A stretch of 64,000 bases of DNA from Polytrichum commune (GCA_950295325.1 OX485805.1:45904758-45968757), one strand, 5' to 3'. Positions 11,261 to 23,546 are shown, numbered from the stretch's first letter. Numbers and translations: made by a program. Notes: generated from the sequence alone by a model not told the origin.

Positions 11261-12480
11261 TTAGAATTTATCTACTTTTCTTGTATATGGTTTTGAGAAT
11301 GGTACCCCAGAGTATGCATATGCCATATCATGCTTAATCACTATGTTTAGTATTTTGATCTTTTGTCTTAATGTGAATGGTGAGGCTAGTAGGAGTTTAC
11401 TTTGGTTTTTTTCTTTGTTTATGGTGATGTCTTTTTGTATTTGCCATTTTAGCAATGGGATAAGTTGGATACCCAAATATGTATATGGTTCATTTTGTGT
11501 TAGTATTGAGAATTGTTGGTTTTTGCATGTGATTGTTTGTGCTTGGATGAAGGCTTTGAATATGGCGGGTTTGAGTTTGGCTTTATTGGGTTGCTTGTGA
11601 TGGCACATTTGGTTAGGTTGAGGTCCATGTGTGCCCATTCTGCGAATCTTTGGAGTTTCTCTATTTTTTGTTGTATATGGTTTATGTTGTCCATGAGGAT
11701 GGCTAGGTCATCTGCATATGCGGTGGTAGTGCATGTGTTGGGGGATGTGTTGAAGTGGTAGCCTAATAATCCGGTTTCTAGACCTTGTAGTAATGACTTT
11801 AGGAATATGATGAAGAGATATGGACTTACGGTGTCGCCTTGTATAATACCACGACTGATGTTTATGGGGGGGGGGGGGGTGTGTTCCAAAGTAGGTGTCA
11901 TGGAAGGAGGCGGTAGAATTTGCATATATGCTACCGATTTGTTGGGAATCCTAGATCTTTGATGACAACTAGTAGTTGGGCGTGCTCTATGGAACCAAAT
12001 GCATTATGAAAGTCTATGTATGTGATTTATATGCCTTGGGATGTGTATTTCGCATCCTCCAGGGTTGCTATGATCGTTTGAATTTGTCTTGCAATGTTTC
12101 GTTGTGGTCGGAATCCTTCTTGACTATAATGGATGATTTTATATTGTTCACCATAGCTAGTGAGGAGGAAGGTAAGTGTGCTTGTGTAGAGTTTGTAGAT
12201 TGTGTTGGCTAAGGCGATGGGCTTATAGTTTAAGATGAGTAAGGGGTCTTCTTTTTTGTATTTTAGTACAGTTTTGATGTGTTTCCGTATAGTTGGTATT
12301 TGTTTACTCTTGTAGCATTGTTTATAGAATAGGAGTTAGTCATGGAATGATGGCGGTAGTGCTTTAATTATTTCATTGGGGATATTATCTGGGCCCGGTG
12401 TTTTTCCTTTGGCTAGTTTCTTCAAGCATAGGTCGAGAGTTTCTCTAGTAAATTGTGCTTCTATGTTATGGTTGCTTTGT
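11261..12480 (-). pseudogene. LINE-A reverse transcriptase, frameshifted
   Basis: Successive minus-strand frames give KGKTPGPDNIPNEIIKAL (about 12,415-12,350), YIDFHNAFGSIEHAQLL (about 12,015-11,965), RGIIQGDTVSPYLF, then AYADDLAIL (about 11,735-11,700, catalytic YADD) and a thumb region with YTYLGIQ. Stops after SFHD and in GI-stop-ITYIDF, and changes of frame, show it is dead. Confidence 0.88.
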
Positions 12481-13035
12481 TTTGTTTTATTTATTTTTAT
12501 TCCCCCCCCTTAGTATGTGGCCATTGGTATGATGCCAAGGATATTTGTGTATGGCACATGTGCATTTTGGGGTGGGGGTTCTATGAGATTGTTGCATAGT
12601 GGGGCTTGTCTTTGGAAGGAGTGTTGCTGTGTGTGGTGTATATTGTGAGACATATCATGGGGGTTTGTGAGGATTTTGCCTATTTCGTCTTTTATGCAAT
12701 CTATCGTTACTTGAGCTCTTTCTTTGAAGATTGTGTTGTGCATAATTTTTGGTCTTGTGTTGAGTAATGATGTGTATCTGTTGATGGATTTCTTGCAGTT
12801 TGCGGCTGTTTGCTTGGTTGTGGATTTATGGGCTTCTGCCTTGGCTATTTTTGCAAATTTTGCGATTGTATTTATCCATGTGGGGATGGTTTCAATGTTT
12901 GTGGGCGGATGTGGGGTGTTTGTGGATAGTGTGTATAGTGTTTGGATGTCCGTGTGTTGGTGCCATGTGGTAGGAGGTTGTGGTGGTATCTTCTGGATTG
13001 CTTTTTGGATGCTATGGAATACAGTCCACCCTATA

Positions 13036-13497
13036 TAAATGTTAGGCTCTGGAGTAAAATTTTCCTAACATTTATAGTGAGTTAACATTGTAATAATTAT
13101 AAAAGGAGCTTTTTGAATGCTTAACAAATATAAATTCATTACAGTTATGAAGGGAGAGTTTTGCAAAATTATCATATATAAAATATGTGTATCAAATCAA
13201 TCTTTTATTTTTATGAAACAAAATAAGAATCAATATAGTCCAGATGAATAATTTGATCAGAAAAGTCAAATTTGGTGGCTTTTGCCACTTTGAAAGGTTG
13301 TGAGTCAATGTAATGGATGTCATCACACAATATTGGATGTATTTCGTAGGTTAACATTTATAAGTGGCAAATTAACAAAGAGGGGAGTAAATTATTGTTA
13401 ACATTTAACATAGTTAACATTCTAGTTAGCAATATGAGGGGAGTACAATTTTGTTAACAAATTTAATGAGTTAACGTTTATAATTGTAACATTTATC
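13036..13497. mobile_element. AT-rich TIR element nested in LINE-A
   Basis: This AT-rich block of about 460 bp has ends that read ATAAATGTTA and TAACATTTAT, with further internal copies of GTTAACATT. LINE-like coding sequence resumes on both sides. No transposase frame is visible, so it would be non-autonomous. The exact ends and the target duplication are uncertain. Confidence 0.5.
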
Positions 13498-13959
13498 GAG
13501 GGTGGATTGTATATGTAGTTGTTTCTTCCATTGTATTTGTTGTTTTCTTGGTAGGAATCCCTCCTTGCAACTTGGTTCGGTGTGTGAGTTGTAGTGGTGG
13601 TGGGGCCATACATGTTTGTCCTATGCATGTGCTAAGGTTGTTGAGTATTCCCTGGAAGGTTTCTTGAGCTTGTTCCCGTTCGCTTGAGGTGATAGGTGTT
13701 TTTAATTTATTGGTAGTGATCCGAGTTTTGGTTAGGATTAAGTTCCATGACACTTTTTGTGGAGGTTTGCATGTTTGTGTGGTACCCATCTATTAGACTA
13801 GTTGTAGTGTAATTGTGGCATCGCATAAGGACCAACGTTTCTTCTCTCTCTTCTCTCTAGATGTGGCATCCTTTGTTTGGTGAAGTTTATTATGTTGGTT
13901 ATTGTGGTGAGGCCAATGTTGGTGATGAAGGTGTGCTAGTTGAAATCTTCTATTGTGGG

Positions 13960-14100
13960 GGGTTGGGTGTGGCCATTTTGTTTTCGTCCAAGTAGTGAGA
14001 TGTCTATGTTGAAGTCACCGTTTAGGAAGATTGTATGATTGCGTATTGATTCCGCAGTTGTTTTTATGTGTGTTTTTATCTATGATATTAAGTGTAGGTC
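13960..14100 (-). pseudogene. LINE-A endonuclease fragment
   Basis: On the minus strand the sequence reads NGDFNIDISLLGRKQNGH followed by a stop-interrupted continuation. GDFN is the metal-binding motif of APE-type LINE endonucleases. Stops and frameshifts lie on both sides. Confidence 0.7.
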
Positions 14101-14400
14101 AATTGGGTGAGATGACGTATAGATGTGGATTAGTATTATAGGGTGTATTGGTTTCTTGAGAATTTTTTACAATTTGCATTTATGGCGATAGTTTTAGGGG
14201 GTCTTAATTTTTGTATGTTTTCCTTGGAAGATATGGAGTTGTGAACCATGGTTAGTAGCCCTCTTCTATTTGGTGGGGTTGTGGTGAATGGTCTTCTCAT
14301 GTACGTGTAGGTGTCGTTTGCGTTATTGTAGATTATTCTATAATTTGAAAATTTGTTGTCTATGTATTATGATGTCTATATTATGAGAACATTGTAGAAC

Positions 14401-14848
14401 CTCAATATGAAACACATTTTTTTGGTGTATGTTCTTGACAATAAGCCTTGCCATATGCCACTAATGTATAGGCGTATGATTAAGAAGAGTGACCACATAT
14501 GGCTCCACATACCTTACTTGACGAGCTTTAAATGACCAATTCTGCTTGCACATGCACTAAGATAGACGTGCCTAGTTGGGTTACTTATCTTAATTGGACA
14601 CCTATTTTTAAGTTGTATGTGATTGGGTGTGGCTTCAACAACAAATATCAAAAAGACGTTTCTTCAAAAGCGATTGCGACAAATACAAAAGACATTCTTT
14701 CAAATATCTTTACAAACATGAAAATTTCTCTCATGAAATCTATGTGGCCTTGAAGAAGGAATCAATAGTCCATTGATGTTGCCACATCAAATTAGCAACA
14801 TATATCTCATTGATTTTCTACTTGAAATCAACTTCTCAAACTCAACCA
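14401..14848. repeat. Intergenic, with R5 copy 2 (about 14,560-14,760)
   Basis: The R5 dispersed repeat lies here in plus orientation. Its open frame (from 14,532) is one of several R5 copies with a similar translated look, for example a W-(L/V)-W-T-P-I-F-stretch followed by KYQKDV. I see nothing else. Confidence 0.4.
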
Positions 14849-15185
14849 ACCTTCAAACAATCGTAACTCTGCCAATATAGCTCAAAATTAAGCAAAACCA
14901 CCACAAAAACAATGCAATTTCAATAGCTTTTCAACAATGTGTAGATGAGGAAGATCATATCAAAACTAACCTATGCATCTACAAAAGTAGATCACTATCT
15001 AGAAATCAAGTGCAAAAACTTAACCTAACTTTAAATGCTCATAACTTTGCCAATACAACTCGGAATTGGACAAACTATAACCAAAAGAAATGAAATTTCA
15101 GAAGCTTTCCAACAATATGAAGATACAAACATTGCAATAATATTCAAAATGTTCAAAACAGACTGTGCACCTTGGTTTAGGGTTT
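14849..15185. repeat. Two-copy tandem repeat, unit about 169 bp
   Basis: The unit starting AACCTTCAAACAATCG (14,849) recurs diverged at 15,018. Both contain a 'cataactttgccaata' type block and an 'agctttccaacaat' block. Such blocks are common in plant LTR-retrotransposon relics, but I see no LTR or coding domain here. Confidence 0.5.
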
Positions 15186-15906
15186 AGGTGAAAAATTATT
15201 GTGAAAGAGACAAAAACTAATGAGTCTCTTGATTAAGTTTTAAGATAGAGCACCGAGTTCCCTTAGTTCTCATGTTTTAACATTATTTTCCTTTGAAATT
15301 TCTTATCTCCACATGTCATATCTGAAAGTTACATAAATTCAATATTAACTAGTACTTACACAAAATGTGGGACCCCACCATATGTGTATTTATTACCTCT
15401 ATAATATGACATTTTGGGGATCCAGGAGTGTCGTATTAACAACGTCGCAATCATACTAGTGAGGTAGATTTTAACTAGAAAGTTTGGATTTACAATATTT
15501 GTGGCATTCTATTGAGGTTGTCATATTAAAGACGTAGAACTATATTCACATGAGCTCCAAAAAGTAACTGTTTAAAGCCCATCTACGTTAGGCTATGGTT
15601 TGACCGGAGATTGAAGTTGCAAGGTTTTTGGACACATGGAGGTCCGAAAGTGGGCATAAAAATATTCCTTCTTACGGCCACTCCCATGCCATCCCCTCTC
15701 CGCGAGCAAAGTTTTTTTTTGGCTGCGGACAAGTACCTAAGCTTAAGTCCCCACCTCTCATGTGGAATCTTCATATGAGCACTTTGGGAAATGGTTGGGA
15801 AAACTAAGAAAGAGGGGAATCCGAATACTTCATCTTGGGTTTACTTTCCATGATTCTCTAGAGATGTAAAGTTCTTTGGCCGGGTTGTTGGCTATGGCGG
15901 AGATTC
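15186..15906. other. Intergenic, nothing recognised
   Basis: I see no gene, tRNA or terminal repeat. The 63-codon minus frame at 15,583-15,774 has no motif. Confidence 0.4.
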
Positions 15907-15990
15907 GGGTGAACCAAACCCATACACTCGTTCCTTGTTGGATGCCTAAACCCTTCTCTCCAAGGAACCAGTGTACGGGTTGGTTCACCC
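15907..15990. other. Near-perfect hairpin, stem about 30 bp, loop about 23 nt
   Basis: The left arm (15,907-15,937) begins GGGTGAACCAAACCC and the right arm (15,961-15,990) ends GGGTTGGTTCACCC. They pair over about 30 bp with one bulge and two mismatches. Weaker similarity continues outward (CTATGGCGGA on both sides, as a direct repeat). It could be a small foldback transposon or an inverted-repeat small-RNA source. Confidence 0.7.
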
Positions 15991-16873
15991 AACCCTATGG
16001 CGGAACTCTCAAACATTTAAGGTAGAAAAATATAGAAAATAGGTGAATGACCACTACTGTGCTTAGTGCACTAGACTAGGAGTAGAATGATTCTTCTGTG
16101 GACCCAAAATGGTTAATTGTAAAAGTAGTGGCCCGAAAAGGATGTACTGATAGGACATATATAGCAATAGGTTGGATAGGTCTAGTTTCACACCACTTGG
16201 GATCACTTTTGGGTGCCATTGAGTTCACCGTTTTGTGTGCATTCATACGCATAGTAGGATATTTGGATGTTCATATTAGGGAGATTCTAATATACAAGTA
16301 GGGAGGGGGGGGGGGTTAACTCGCTTGCCTCTTTGAAAAAATGAACCTAATTGTTTACAAGGAATAAAAGTACAAAACAACTTGCATTCCTCAACATTTC
16401 CTCTGTGCCATCTATGAAAATATTGCACAAATTTCAAGTCACTTGTTCTGATCGAATCAACTTGTTTTCACCATTTTCCATATTTCTACCTCAACTATGT
16501 ATGGTAGATGTGCCTAATTTGGTCGGCCACCTATATCCGAGTGGTATGTGGTTAGGTGTGGCTCCAAGAACGGATGGCAAAAAGGCAAGTGTTTAAAAGA
16601 GATTGGACCACATGCTCAAAATATGATAACTGTTCTAAAGCTCAATGAACATATTCTAGAAATTGTTTATGATATTCATACGTACTCCATAAATTACATG
16701 CGGAAAGTGGCTATGCCCTCCATTTAGATTTGCTAACTATCTTGTGGTAACCGTGTGTTTCATATCCTAGGAGAAGTGGTATAGTACCATTTAAGACCCA
16801 TCTACCTTAGTACACCTGAGGGGGAACATGAAAATTGGAAGTTGCTCTACTACCACTATCACTACTATTACTA
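15991..16873. repeat. Intergenic with R5 copy 3 (16,505-16,640)
   Basis: R5 is in plus orientation and diverged. A G11 run lies at about 16,304. There is no coding evidence. Confidence 0.4.
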
Positions 16874-17097
16874 CACTAAATATTGTAGTTAGTGTTGCTT
16901 ACCATTTGGAATTACACAATGCTATGACTATTTGTAGTAAATCTCATTTTCTTTTCTCCCAACAAAGGTCAAATTGGTTGTTTGGACATTATAGAACATT
17001 AACATCTTTAATCGGTAAAAACATTACATCAATAGTAAATAAGAAGGGGCATTTTGTAACTCCAAATAGTAAGTGATATTGAAGACAATATTTAGTG
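16874..17097. mobile_element. TA-flanked MITE, 224 bp
   Basis: The left end reads CACTAAATATTGT and the right end ACAATATTTAGTG. Both are flanked by TA, as in Tc1/mariner-type insertions. Inverted similarity extends about 50 bp inward, including AATTACACAATGC against GCATTTTGTAACT. The degraded copies at 60,466-60,665 and 63,030-63,140 share its interior. Confidence 0.8.
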
Positions 17098-17404
17098 TAC
17101 TACTGCTGCTGCACATGATCTGTTTGCTAGGATCCTCAACCTATGGAAATTTTGTTCATTAGCACCCCGGGGAGTGCACTTAGTGTTAAATGTTAGGTAT
17201 AATGTGCGTTCGCCACCTCCAAATTGATACCCCTATATATGATTTTTCTTTCATCATAAATTTGATATGCATCCATATATATATAACAAAAAAGAAGCCT
17301 AATGTATGTATGCATGTTCAAAGTAAATTAAAAAAACAAAAGCCTAACATACATATACAATGAAAAACATGGGTAAAAAAAAGGCCTGGATTTTACATGG
17401 GTAA

Positions 17405-17615
17405 TAGTGACACTTGCCCTATTTTGGGACGCATGTTAGGTTACACTAATGCTCAACAACTTCATCATTAGTGTCACCTCCTAACACTTGGCATTCCAGT
17501 GCACTTACTAATATCTTGGCATGAGTATGTCCAGTAGTGTTATGAGGTGTATGCCTATGTTACCCCATGATCTACAAGTTGATTAAAGTGTACACAAATG
17601 ACACTTAGCATTGAT
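17405..17615. repeat. Dispersed repeat family R6, copy 1
   Basis: This block of about 210 bp matches 63,535-63,748 in the same orientation, sharing blocks such as ATTAGTGTCACCTC and GATCTACAAGTTG. No terminal repeats were found. Confidence 0.6.
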
Positions 17616-17739
17616 ATGCTCAATAATATCTTCCCCTTGCATACTAAAACCAAAAACTATCATCTCAAGTATCCCAATGTGCTACACTAAATGTCATATT
17701 AGAAATGTTACTTACATTGATGAATAGTATCATATTGGC

Positions 17740-19294
17740 AAATTGAAAGATGACACTTTAAGACATGTAGGCATCCAGTTTAGGTCTTTCGCAAATAGTG
17801 TACATGGCACTAAATACCATAAACAGCATGGTCGGTTCAAGTTTACCTGCAGCAACTGGCGTTTCCTCCCCAACTGGTTAACTGATTCAAGAACCAACAG
17901 GAGGTTGGTTTTTTCTCTGCTTCTAGTGGCCCCATCCACGAAAACCCCCACTTCACATTAAAACCTCCTATGTAGCTTGGAACTGAGCCCACATCGACAC
18001 TAAATGCATCCTTGTAAATGATGTGAACAGGAAGTGGGGATTGAATTTCATCCTGCGACAAGAGTTAGAGAATGTATTGATGTGGGAACTCGACTCAGCT
18101 TGTTGTTGACACGACCCGACCCGAATAATACTTGCCATGTTGTCCGATTGCAAAAGACAGCATTCTACTCTGCAGATTTCTCTCTAGCTACAGAATTCAT
18201 GATCAATTAATCATGAATTGCCAGCTGCTGAGCAGTACTACTTACTAGGCCTGTGGTGGTACAAAACAACTTGCAGAATACAGGGCACGAGGTCACAGAA
18301 TGAGTACCTAGTTCAGAAGTCTCTGCATCAATGATGACCTGGGAGTTCTGTACACATAGCTCAGAGGGTTGCAGTTTTAATCTTTTGTTTCTATATTTCA
18401 TAGTTGCAAGACCTAAGAGGTCGAATCATAGTAGTTGGATGAATGCTGTTGAATCAATGTTAGCTAAATGTTGAGTTACCACTGAGTACATCTGTATCGG
18501 CACTAACTCAACAATAAGCACTCATCGCTCGCAGTTTGAGATGTTATTGATATGTACTATCTATGTGGGCAGGGAAGGTAATAGCAAACAGATTACCCAT
18601 CTGTGGACTGAAAAAGTAGGCTGCAAACGCCGAGAAGGGGAGAAGCCAATGTCGGTAGCACCTCAGGTGATTTACAGAATATGACAAATGAGTTTGTGAG
18701 CAAATGAAAACAAAGAATGGAACACAAGCAGAATTTGCAACGAATAACTTCAATTACCACTTGTGGACTGACGAGCCTGAAAGCTGGTTGAAGTGTACAA
18801 GAAATTTCACCACTTTGGTCCTGATTTGAGTTAGTGAGCTGGTCAGCAGGGTCAAAAACGTCAATACTGTTGCGGAACCCTCTGCTTCATTCCTGACGTT
18901 GTCTGTGTTCAGTCGAGTACCTAAATAGCCCCACGATGGCTGTGAGTTGATTCTGTCTTTACACCTGATAAATGGGACTTATTACCTATTCACAACTTTC
19001 AAGTGACCCTATACCACAAGGGAAATTGATCCCCAATACAGTAAAATGTTTTTCAAGTATACTAACAAGCCCTTGACCAGAGTTTTATCAATAGAAGTGG
19101 TCAACTTGGCTTTCCCCACCTAATTTAACCGAACTATGGTACACCTTCAAAAACTCCTGTATCATGATCTGTGCAGCCGTCGACATGTTTGCAGATTCCA
19201 CCATCAGAGTAGCGGCTACAAATAATTTGTACAGTTTACCATGTGCATGGCGACAGTTAAATCATAACAGCCTGCCTTTGCAAGCTTCAAATGC
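17740..19294 (-). other. Region 3' of the ARID-HMG gene, probable 3' UTR and downstream flank
   Basis: This is low-repeat sequence of mixed composition directly after the stop at 19,295 on the minus strand. No open frame here has a recognisable domain. It looks more like transcribed non-coding sequence than transposon, but I could not fix a polyadenylation site. A 10-bp palindromic stem with a 6-nt loop lies near 18,193-18,218. Confidence 0.35.
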
Positions 19295-19687
19295 CTACAT
19301 CTTTTCCTTCTTCGGTGTTACCGGAGATGATGACTCCCTGACATTGTGTGAAGATACCTCCTCTTTCTCCAACTGAGGTGCTTCAACCGGTGTGGATTCT
19401 GGCTGTTGAAGCTTGACTTCTGGAGTAGGTTCTAGTTTGACATTTACATGGCTTTCGTGGTTGCCTTGAGTGGCACTAGTGCTAACAGGATCAGTGTCAG
19501 TGTTGCTAATGGAATCCGTAGCAGCATCAGCCACAACATCAACACAAGCTCCCTTGTCGTGCTCTCGTACATGTTGAGTGGCCACATCCATTGGGAAACC
19601 AGCCTCTTGAAGTCTCAAACGCTCTCGATATTCTCTTAACTCTCTTGTGTACCTCTCTTTATCTTTCACACCTCGGTCTTGAAATGG
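19295..19687 (-). CDS. ARID-HMG gene exon 6 (last)
   Basis: The exon starts PFQDRGVKDKERYTRELREY after a TGTGCAG acceptor, completing the HMG box. It then runs through a Glu/Ser/Pro/Val-rich tail to the stop. Confidence 0.93.
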   Translation of the reverse strand, partial: PFQDRGVKDKERYTRELREYRERLRLQEAGFPMDVATQHVREHDKGACVDVVADAATDSISNTDTDPVSTSATQGNHESHVNVKLEPTPEVKLQQPESTPVEAPQLEKEEVSSHNVRESSSPVTPKKEKM

Positions 19688-22600
19688 CTGCACAATCATA
19701 TACAACGTAGGAGCTTAGGTTGTGTAAGATAAAGCTGCCCAAAAACATAAAGATTAAGTCACAAAATGGCAATGGCACATTTTCACAAATTTCCTCCAAT
19801 GACAAGGATATCTTTCAACTGAATTCTCCTTCTTTAACTTTACTCTACAAGTGAAGGAAAAGTTCAAAGATAAAAAATTAACATCAAAATCAAGCTTTCA
19901 AGTTTAACCCAGTCCATTGAATAATCACATTATTTCGTTGTTTTCCAATAGATTGTCAAAAACTGCTCCCCGCAACAATTTCTTAAATTCCTTATTTGTA
20001 GATGACATATGTTAAATAAACTTGACCATTTATACCCTTGAGCTAAAATTTGGATATACAAATGTTAATGAACAATATCCCTTTGGATATAAGATGGTCA
20101 ATTATGTTTCCTGCTAAACCCTAATCCTTGAATCGTCCCTTTCTCATTTGATATTGCTCATGTTTTAATCAGGCTATTCCATCATATAGAGTGGATAATC
20201 TCAGTAAATACCATTGATTATCAAATGGGGTAAAATGTCCATATAGAATCCTATATTCAGCGTCTTCTATCTTCAAAGTGGGCCTCTTGGGCGTAAGGAC
20301 ATATGACAGGGTTCGCAAGACTTACAAGCTTCTCCTCCTCCGTCAGTCTGTTCCAAGCATCCCCAATCATCTTGCTCAAGTCCTTGTCCTTATCAGGAAA
20401 CATAGCTTTAAATATCGAGACCTGCTCAGCAAAGAAAAAGTTGTATCCAGTTCGATTAGGACGTGGTGCATTTGGATCCTTTTTAAGCATCTCCTCCTTT
20501 CGTGGGCGTTTGCGCCATGACCCACCAGCTTTTGGTTCACCTCGAGGTATTCGAACTTCTGCACCAATTGTATCTTCATAGGTAGGAACAGTGGCATGTT
20601 GTGGAGCCCTGTGTGTAGGTGGCACATGATAAAGGACGCCTTGCAACTTTTCTGAACCTACTGTCACCGTTACAAGGTAGCCTTGGTCAAACTTTCCTTC
20701 AATGCGCCCTCTTTCAACATGACCAATTGACTGGGCTGGATCCAAAACTGCAAATGCACCAAAAAATCACCAATGAATGACTACATAAATACGTCACTGA
20801 AACAAACAAGCTTCAATCAAGTTGTTCAATTTTGTAAAACAGAGTAATTTTTAACAAATTAAAGAGAATATAATGTGAACAACTGGAGGGTTTTGGATAC
20901 TAATTCTTTGCAGAAGAGACTGCAAGAGGAGTTTGAGAAGAATTAAACTATTATAAACAAAGAAAACGTGATCACGAAAACAATTTTTTTGAGGATCTAC
21001 CTGGTACTGTTTGCAGTGGGAGAATCTTCCTCTTCCTCATATTACTCAAATCTCCCTCCTGTATTGCGTATGTCCTTGCTGCTGCTTGAGCACTTTTCTT
21101 TATGGGTCCAGGCATCCATACTACGAAGATACACACAGCATTTCAGTGACAAGAATCCAAATGAAAAACCAGTTAAACCTTGCAAACCATGCAAACCATG
21201 CACTTCATGCCTATGTATGACAATCAGGTCTGCCTACCCTGATCACGACTTTGATATCCTTTACGCAACCACAACTCCTGATTTACGATTAAAAGAAAAA
21301 TACAGAAATATACTCAAGGGTCGTCACACATACTTGGAGGTGGAATCAATGGCCCCTGCTTTCCAAAAAAGTGCGCCTGCTCAAAGTAGTAAAGTAGCCC
21401 AACATAGTATTTGCGCAACATGTACGAGGCACTTGTGATGGTATCGGGAAACTTGAAAAGATTTGTGACCTCCCTCCACTTCCTATCCTTGATCACCTAG
21501 CAACCATTTCAGCCCCAGCTTAAGCACGAGGAAGTGCTGAATTTAAATAAATTCGTGCATATCTGGAACATAACAAACCAGCAACCACCCTGTGACTCTA
21601 CAACATCAAGACGTGGTGCTCAGTGTAATCCAATGGCCATCCTCTCCTGAATCCATGACGAAACTCTTAACATGCAGCCTGAGCATGTAATATTCCTTTG
21701 GGGTATGTAAACTTCAAGCTGAAACCTCTGGCTGACACCAAGTGCACCTGAGAATATAAAGGGTAGTAGTCTTTGACTCAAATTTAATAACACCAGTCTT
21801 TTTTTCACTTAGTGTAAGTAAGGAGGCACCTTTTCCAAGCCGCCTCGAGCTGTAACTTCTACATAAAGACGGTGCAATTCAATCTCAATTCCTCCCAACG
21901 GTGGAATACTGCACAATCCAGAATTCATCATTCTTAAATTCAGTACGTTCTAACAATAAACAGCTACGTAATGGCAAAAGTCAACACTGGCAGCCCTTGA
22001 TACTGAAGAAAGAAAAAAATCCACTGTCACTTGCAAAACATTTGATCTAATTACCGCCACCAATTAACACATCTCTTTGTTTACTACATGTATGTTCCTG
22101 CGTGTCTCGATTTGTTCATGATATGGAAAACATGCACGACACCAATAACAACTAACAATCAGCATTTATCCATAGGAGACGCAAGTAGCACTCCCGAGTC
22201 TTAATCCGGATTCTCGACATGTGCGACATAGTGATGTCCACACTCGTTTCAAAGAGCTGATACAAAGAAGTTTGAACCTGACATCTAGATTTCACACTTT
22301 ATCAAGAAGCACATACCTATTGATGCTCTCTTGGAAACTCTTGACCTCAGCTGCCCTTTCCTTTCCTTTGCGTCCTTTCTTTCTGCAGCAATCAAAACGC
22401 TAAACACGTTTGTTGGTTATATAGAACATTGACAGCCAAGATTGTTGATGTCAAGAACAACGTCACGGCCCGCAATGGTTATAGCAACACTTCTTCCTAG
22501 AAAGCTTTTGCCCATTTTAGGATTCTGTAGACCTATCCAGAATCTTCAGAGGTAGACCGCAAATGCAAGAAATGCAGTCTATATGGGTTATAACCAAACG

Positions 22601-23546
22601 AGGATAGCATCATCATTTATCCGACGTAATTCCATACTGTTCTTTGAGCATCATGTGTAAAGACGTTCACAATCTATTCTAGCTTCAAGACTAAATTTAT
22701 CAGGAATCAAGGTCCTTTAGCACATTATGAATGCCCATCGAACATAGTCAAGTGCCAATCTCTCATTAGTCGACACCTCATTGTTGCCCATTTTCGGACA
22801 TAATGCCTTCTTCCACCTACTTAGGATCAATTACAGAGGTGCATGAGTCCCCAAAGGAATCATTCTTAGGTTATTCTTCCTAAAGAGTTTTTTCACTTGC
22901 ATTGGAACCTAAACTGTCGTGTAAATTCCTATCGCTCTAAATGCATAATTTTGTGAGAAAACACATATATGACTCCCTCCTCAAAGGCTACTAAATTAAA
23001 AAAATGTCAATGTGTACCCAGAATCTCGAGCCTTGAATTGCGTGTACATTGGCCTAAGTAGGCGGGTTAAGATCCGATCACTGAATTTAACGAAGAATAA
23101 CTATTAATTCCTCCCATACACGATGCCTGGTGCCAATGATTATTGGCTGCCAAGTTAAATTTTAAGAAATAAAAATAAAGGCTACGCTTGATGCATAGCT
23201 TAAGTCATTCCTCGCTCGAGTATTGATCTTACGTGAGGCGTGTGCCGAGAACCGAGTGGAACTTATTCAGAGCTTCAAAGAAGACTTCTTTACTGGCCAC
23301 CAGATCGTCATGCTTATAAAACAGGGGAGGATACCACTGTCGTGCAAACATCGAAACTCCAGGTATGCTCGTCGTGTCTCTTGCCAAAACAGATCCTGCT
23401 GCTGGACTTAAAACATTTGCCACCAGCTGGTGCGGCGGTGAGACGGCGGCTATCGGAATGCCTCCATTTTGCTCTGCCTTTACTTGGAAAACCGCGTCAT
23501 CAACCGCGGGCGGGAGAACAGGACCTACAGTGGTAGTAGTAGACAT
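19295..23546 (-). CDS. ARID-HMG box DNA-binding protein (plant HMGB9/10/11/15 type)
   Basis: This is a complete six-exon gene, 496 residues: 23546-23233, 21908-21830, 21496-21334, 21120-21001, 20747-20326 and 19687-19295. All introns are GT-AG and phases join exactly. The ARID domain (about 75-175) shows YKHDDLVASKEVF, IPPLGGIEIELHRLY, VEVTARGGLEK and ASYMLRKYYVGLLYYFEQ. A bipartite basic stretch KRPRKEEMLKK precedes the HMG box (about 316-385: DPNAPRPNRTGYNFFF, GDAWNRLTEEEK, KDKERYTRELREY). The Pro/Ser/Glu-rich tail ends TPKKEKM. Proteins of this plant-specific class are nuclear, bind AT-rich or bent DNA and act as transcriptional or chromatin regulators. The start ATG is followed by STTTTVGP and is the first in frame. 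The leader and first codons are tandemly duplicated upstream. The class is certain; the orthologue within it is not. Confidence 0.94.
20326..20747 (-). CDS. ARID-HMG gene exon 5
   Basis: This 422-nt exon encodes VERGRIEGKFDQGYLVTV, a conserved block between the two domains in this class. The basic stretch and most of the HMG box follow, up to TEEEKL/GTAAGT. Confidence 0.94.
21001..21120 (-). CDS. ARID-HMG gene exon 4
   Basis: This 120-nt exon, phases 1 to 1, encodes a linker reading PGPIKKSAQAAART and NMRKRKILPLQTVP. The acceptor is CGTAG and the donor CCAG/GTAGAT. The exact 5' edge depends on the CGTAG acceptor. Confidence 0.82.
21334..21496 (-). CDS. ARID-HMG gene exon 3
   Basis: The exon begins VIKDRKWREVTNLFKFP after a CCTAG-type acceptor and ends at CCTCCAA/GTATGT. 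It carries the ARID C-terminal helices with LRKYY and YYFEQ. Confidence 0.94.
21830..21908 (-). CDS. ARID-HMG gene exon 2
   Basis: This 79-nt exon lies between TGCAG and AAG/GTGCCT. It encodes IPPLGGIEIELHRLYVEVTA and GGLEK, the middle of the ARID domain. It has no ATG and is too short to stand out as an open frame. Confidence 0.92.
23233..23546 (-). CDS. ARID-HMG gene exon 1
   Basis: Residues 1-105 (last codon split): a low-complexity N terminus, then the start of the ARID domain ending FHSVLGTRL. The donor is CAC/GTAAGA. Intron 1 is about 1.3 kb. Confidence 0.93.

Larger units (their letters stand above)
6850..14400 (-). mobile_element. LINE-A: degraded non-LTR retrotransposon (EN-RT-RNase H) with nested insertions
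   Basis: The minus strand reads in order an APE-type endonuclease (about 14.1-13.9 kb), a reverse transcriptase (about 12.5-11.3 kb), a connection region and an RNase H fragment (7,216-7,034). This is the layout of plant L1-type LINEs that carry RNase H. Frame changes and stops are frequent, one of them at a C13 run within the RT (11,866-11,879), so it cannot encode an active polyprotein. It is interrupted by solo LTR C (7,281-8,258), by an AT-rich TIR element (13,036-13,497) and perhaps by sequence at 8.9-10.0 kb. The outer limits are approximate; no poly(A) end or target duplication was found. Confidence 0.82.

Noticed and set aside
10460-12212. Plus-strand Val/Cys/Trp-rich frames (e.g. 10,460-10,741, 11,343-11,761)
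   Set aside because: They are antisense shadows of the LINE-A reverse transcriptase, which is read on the minus strand.
13422-13789. Thr/Pro-rich minus-strand frames
   Set aside because: They are LINE-A linker sequence next to and running into the AT-rich insertion, not a separate gene.
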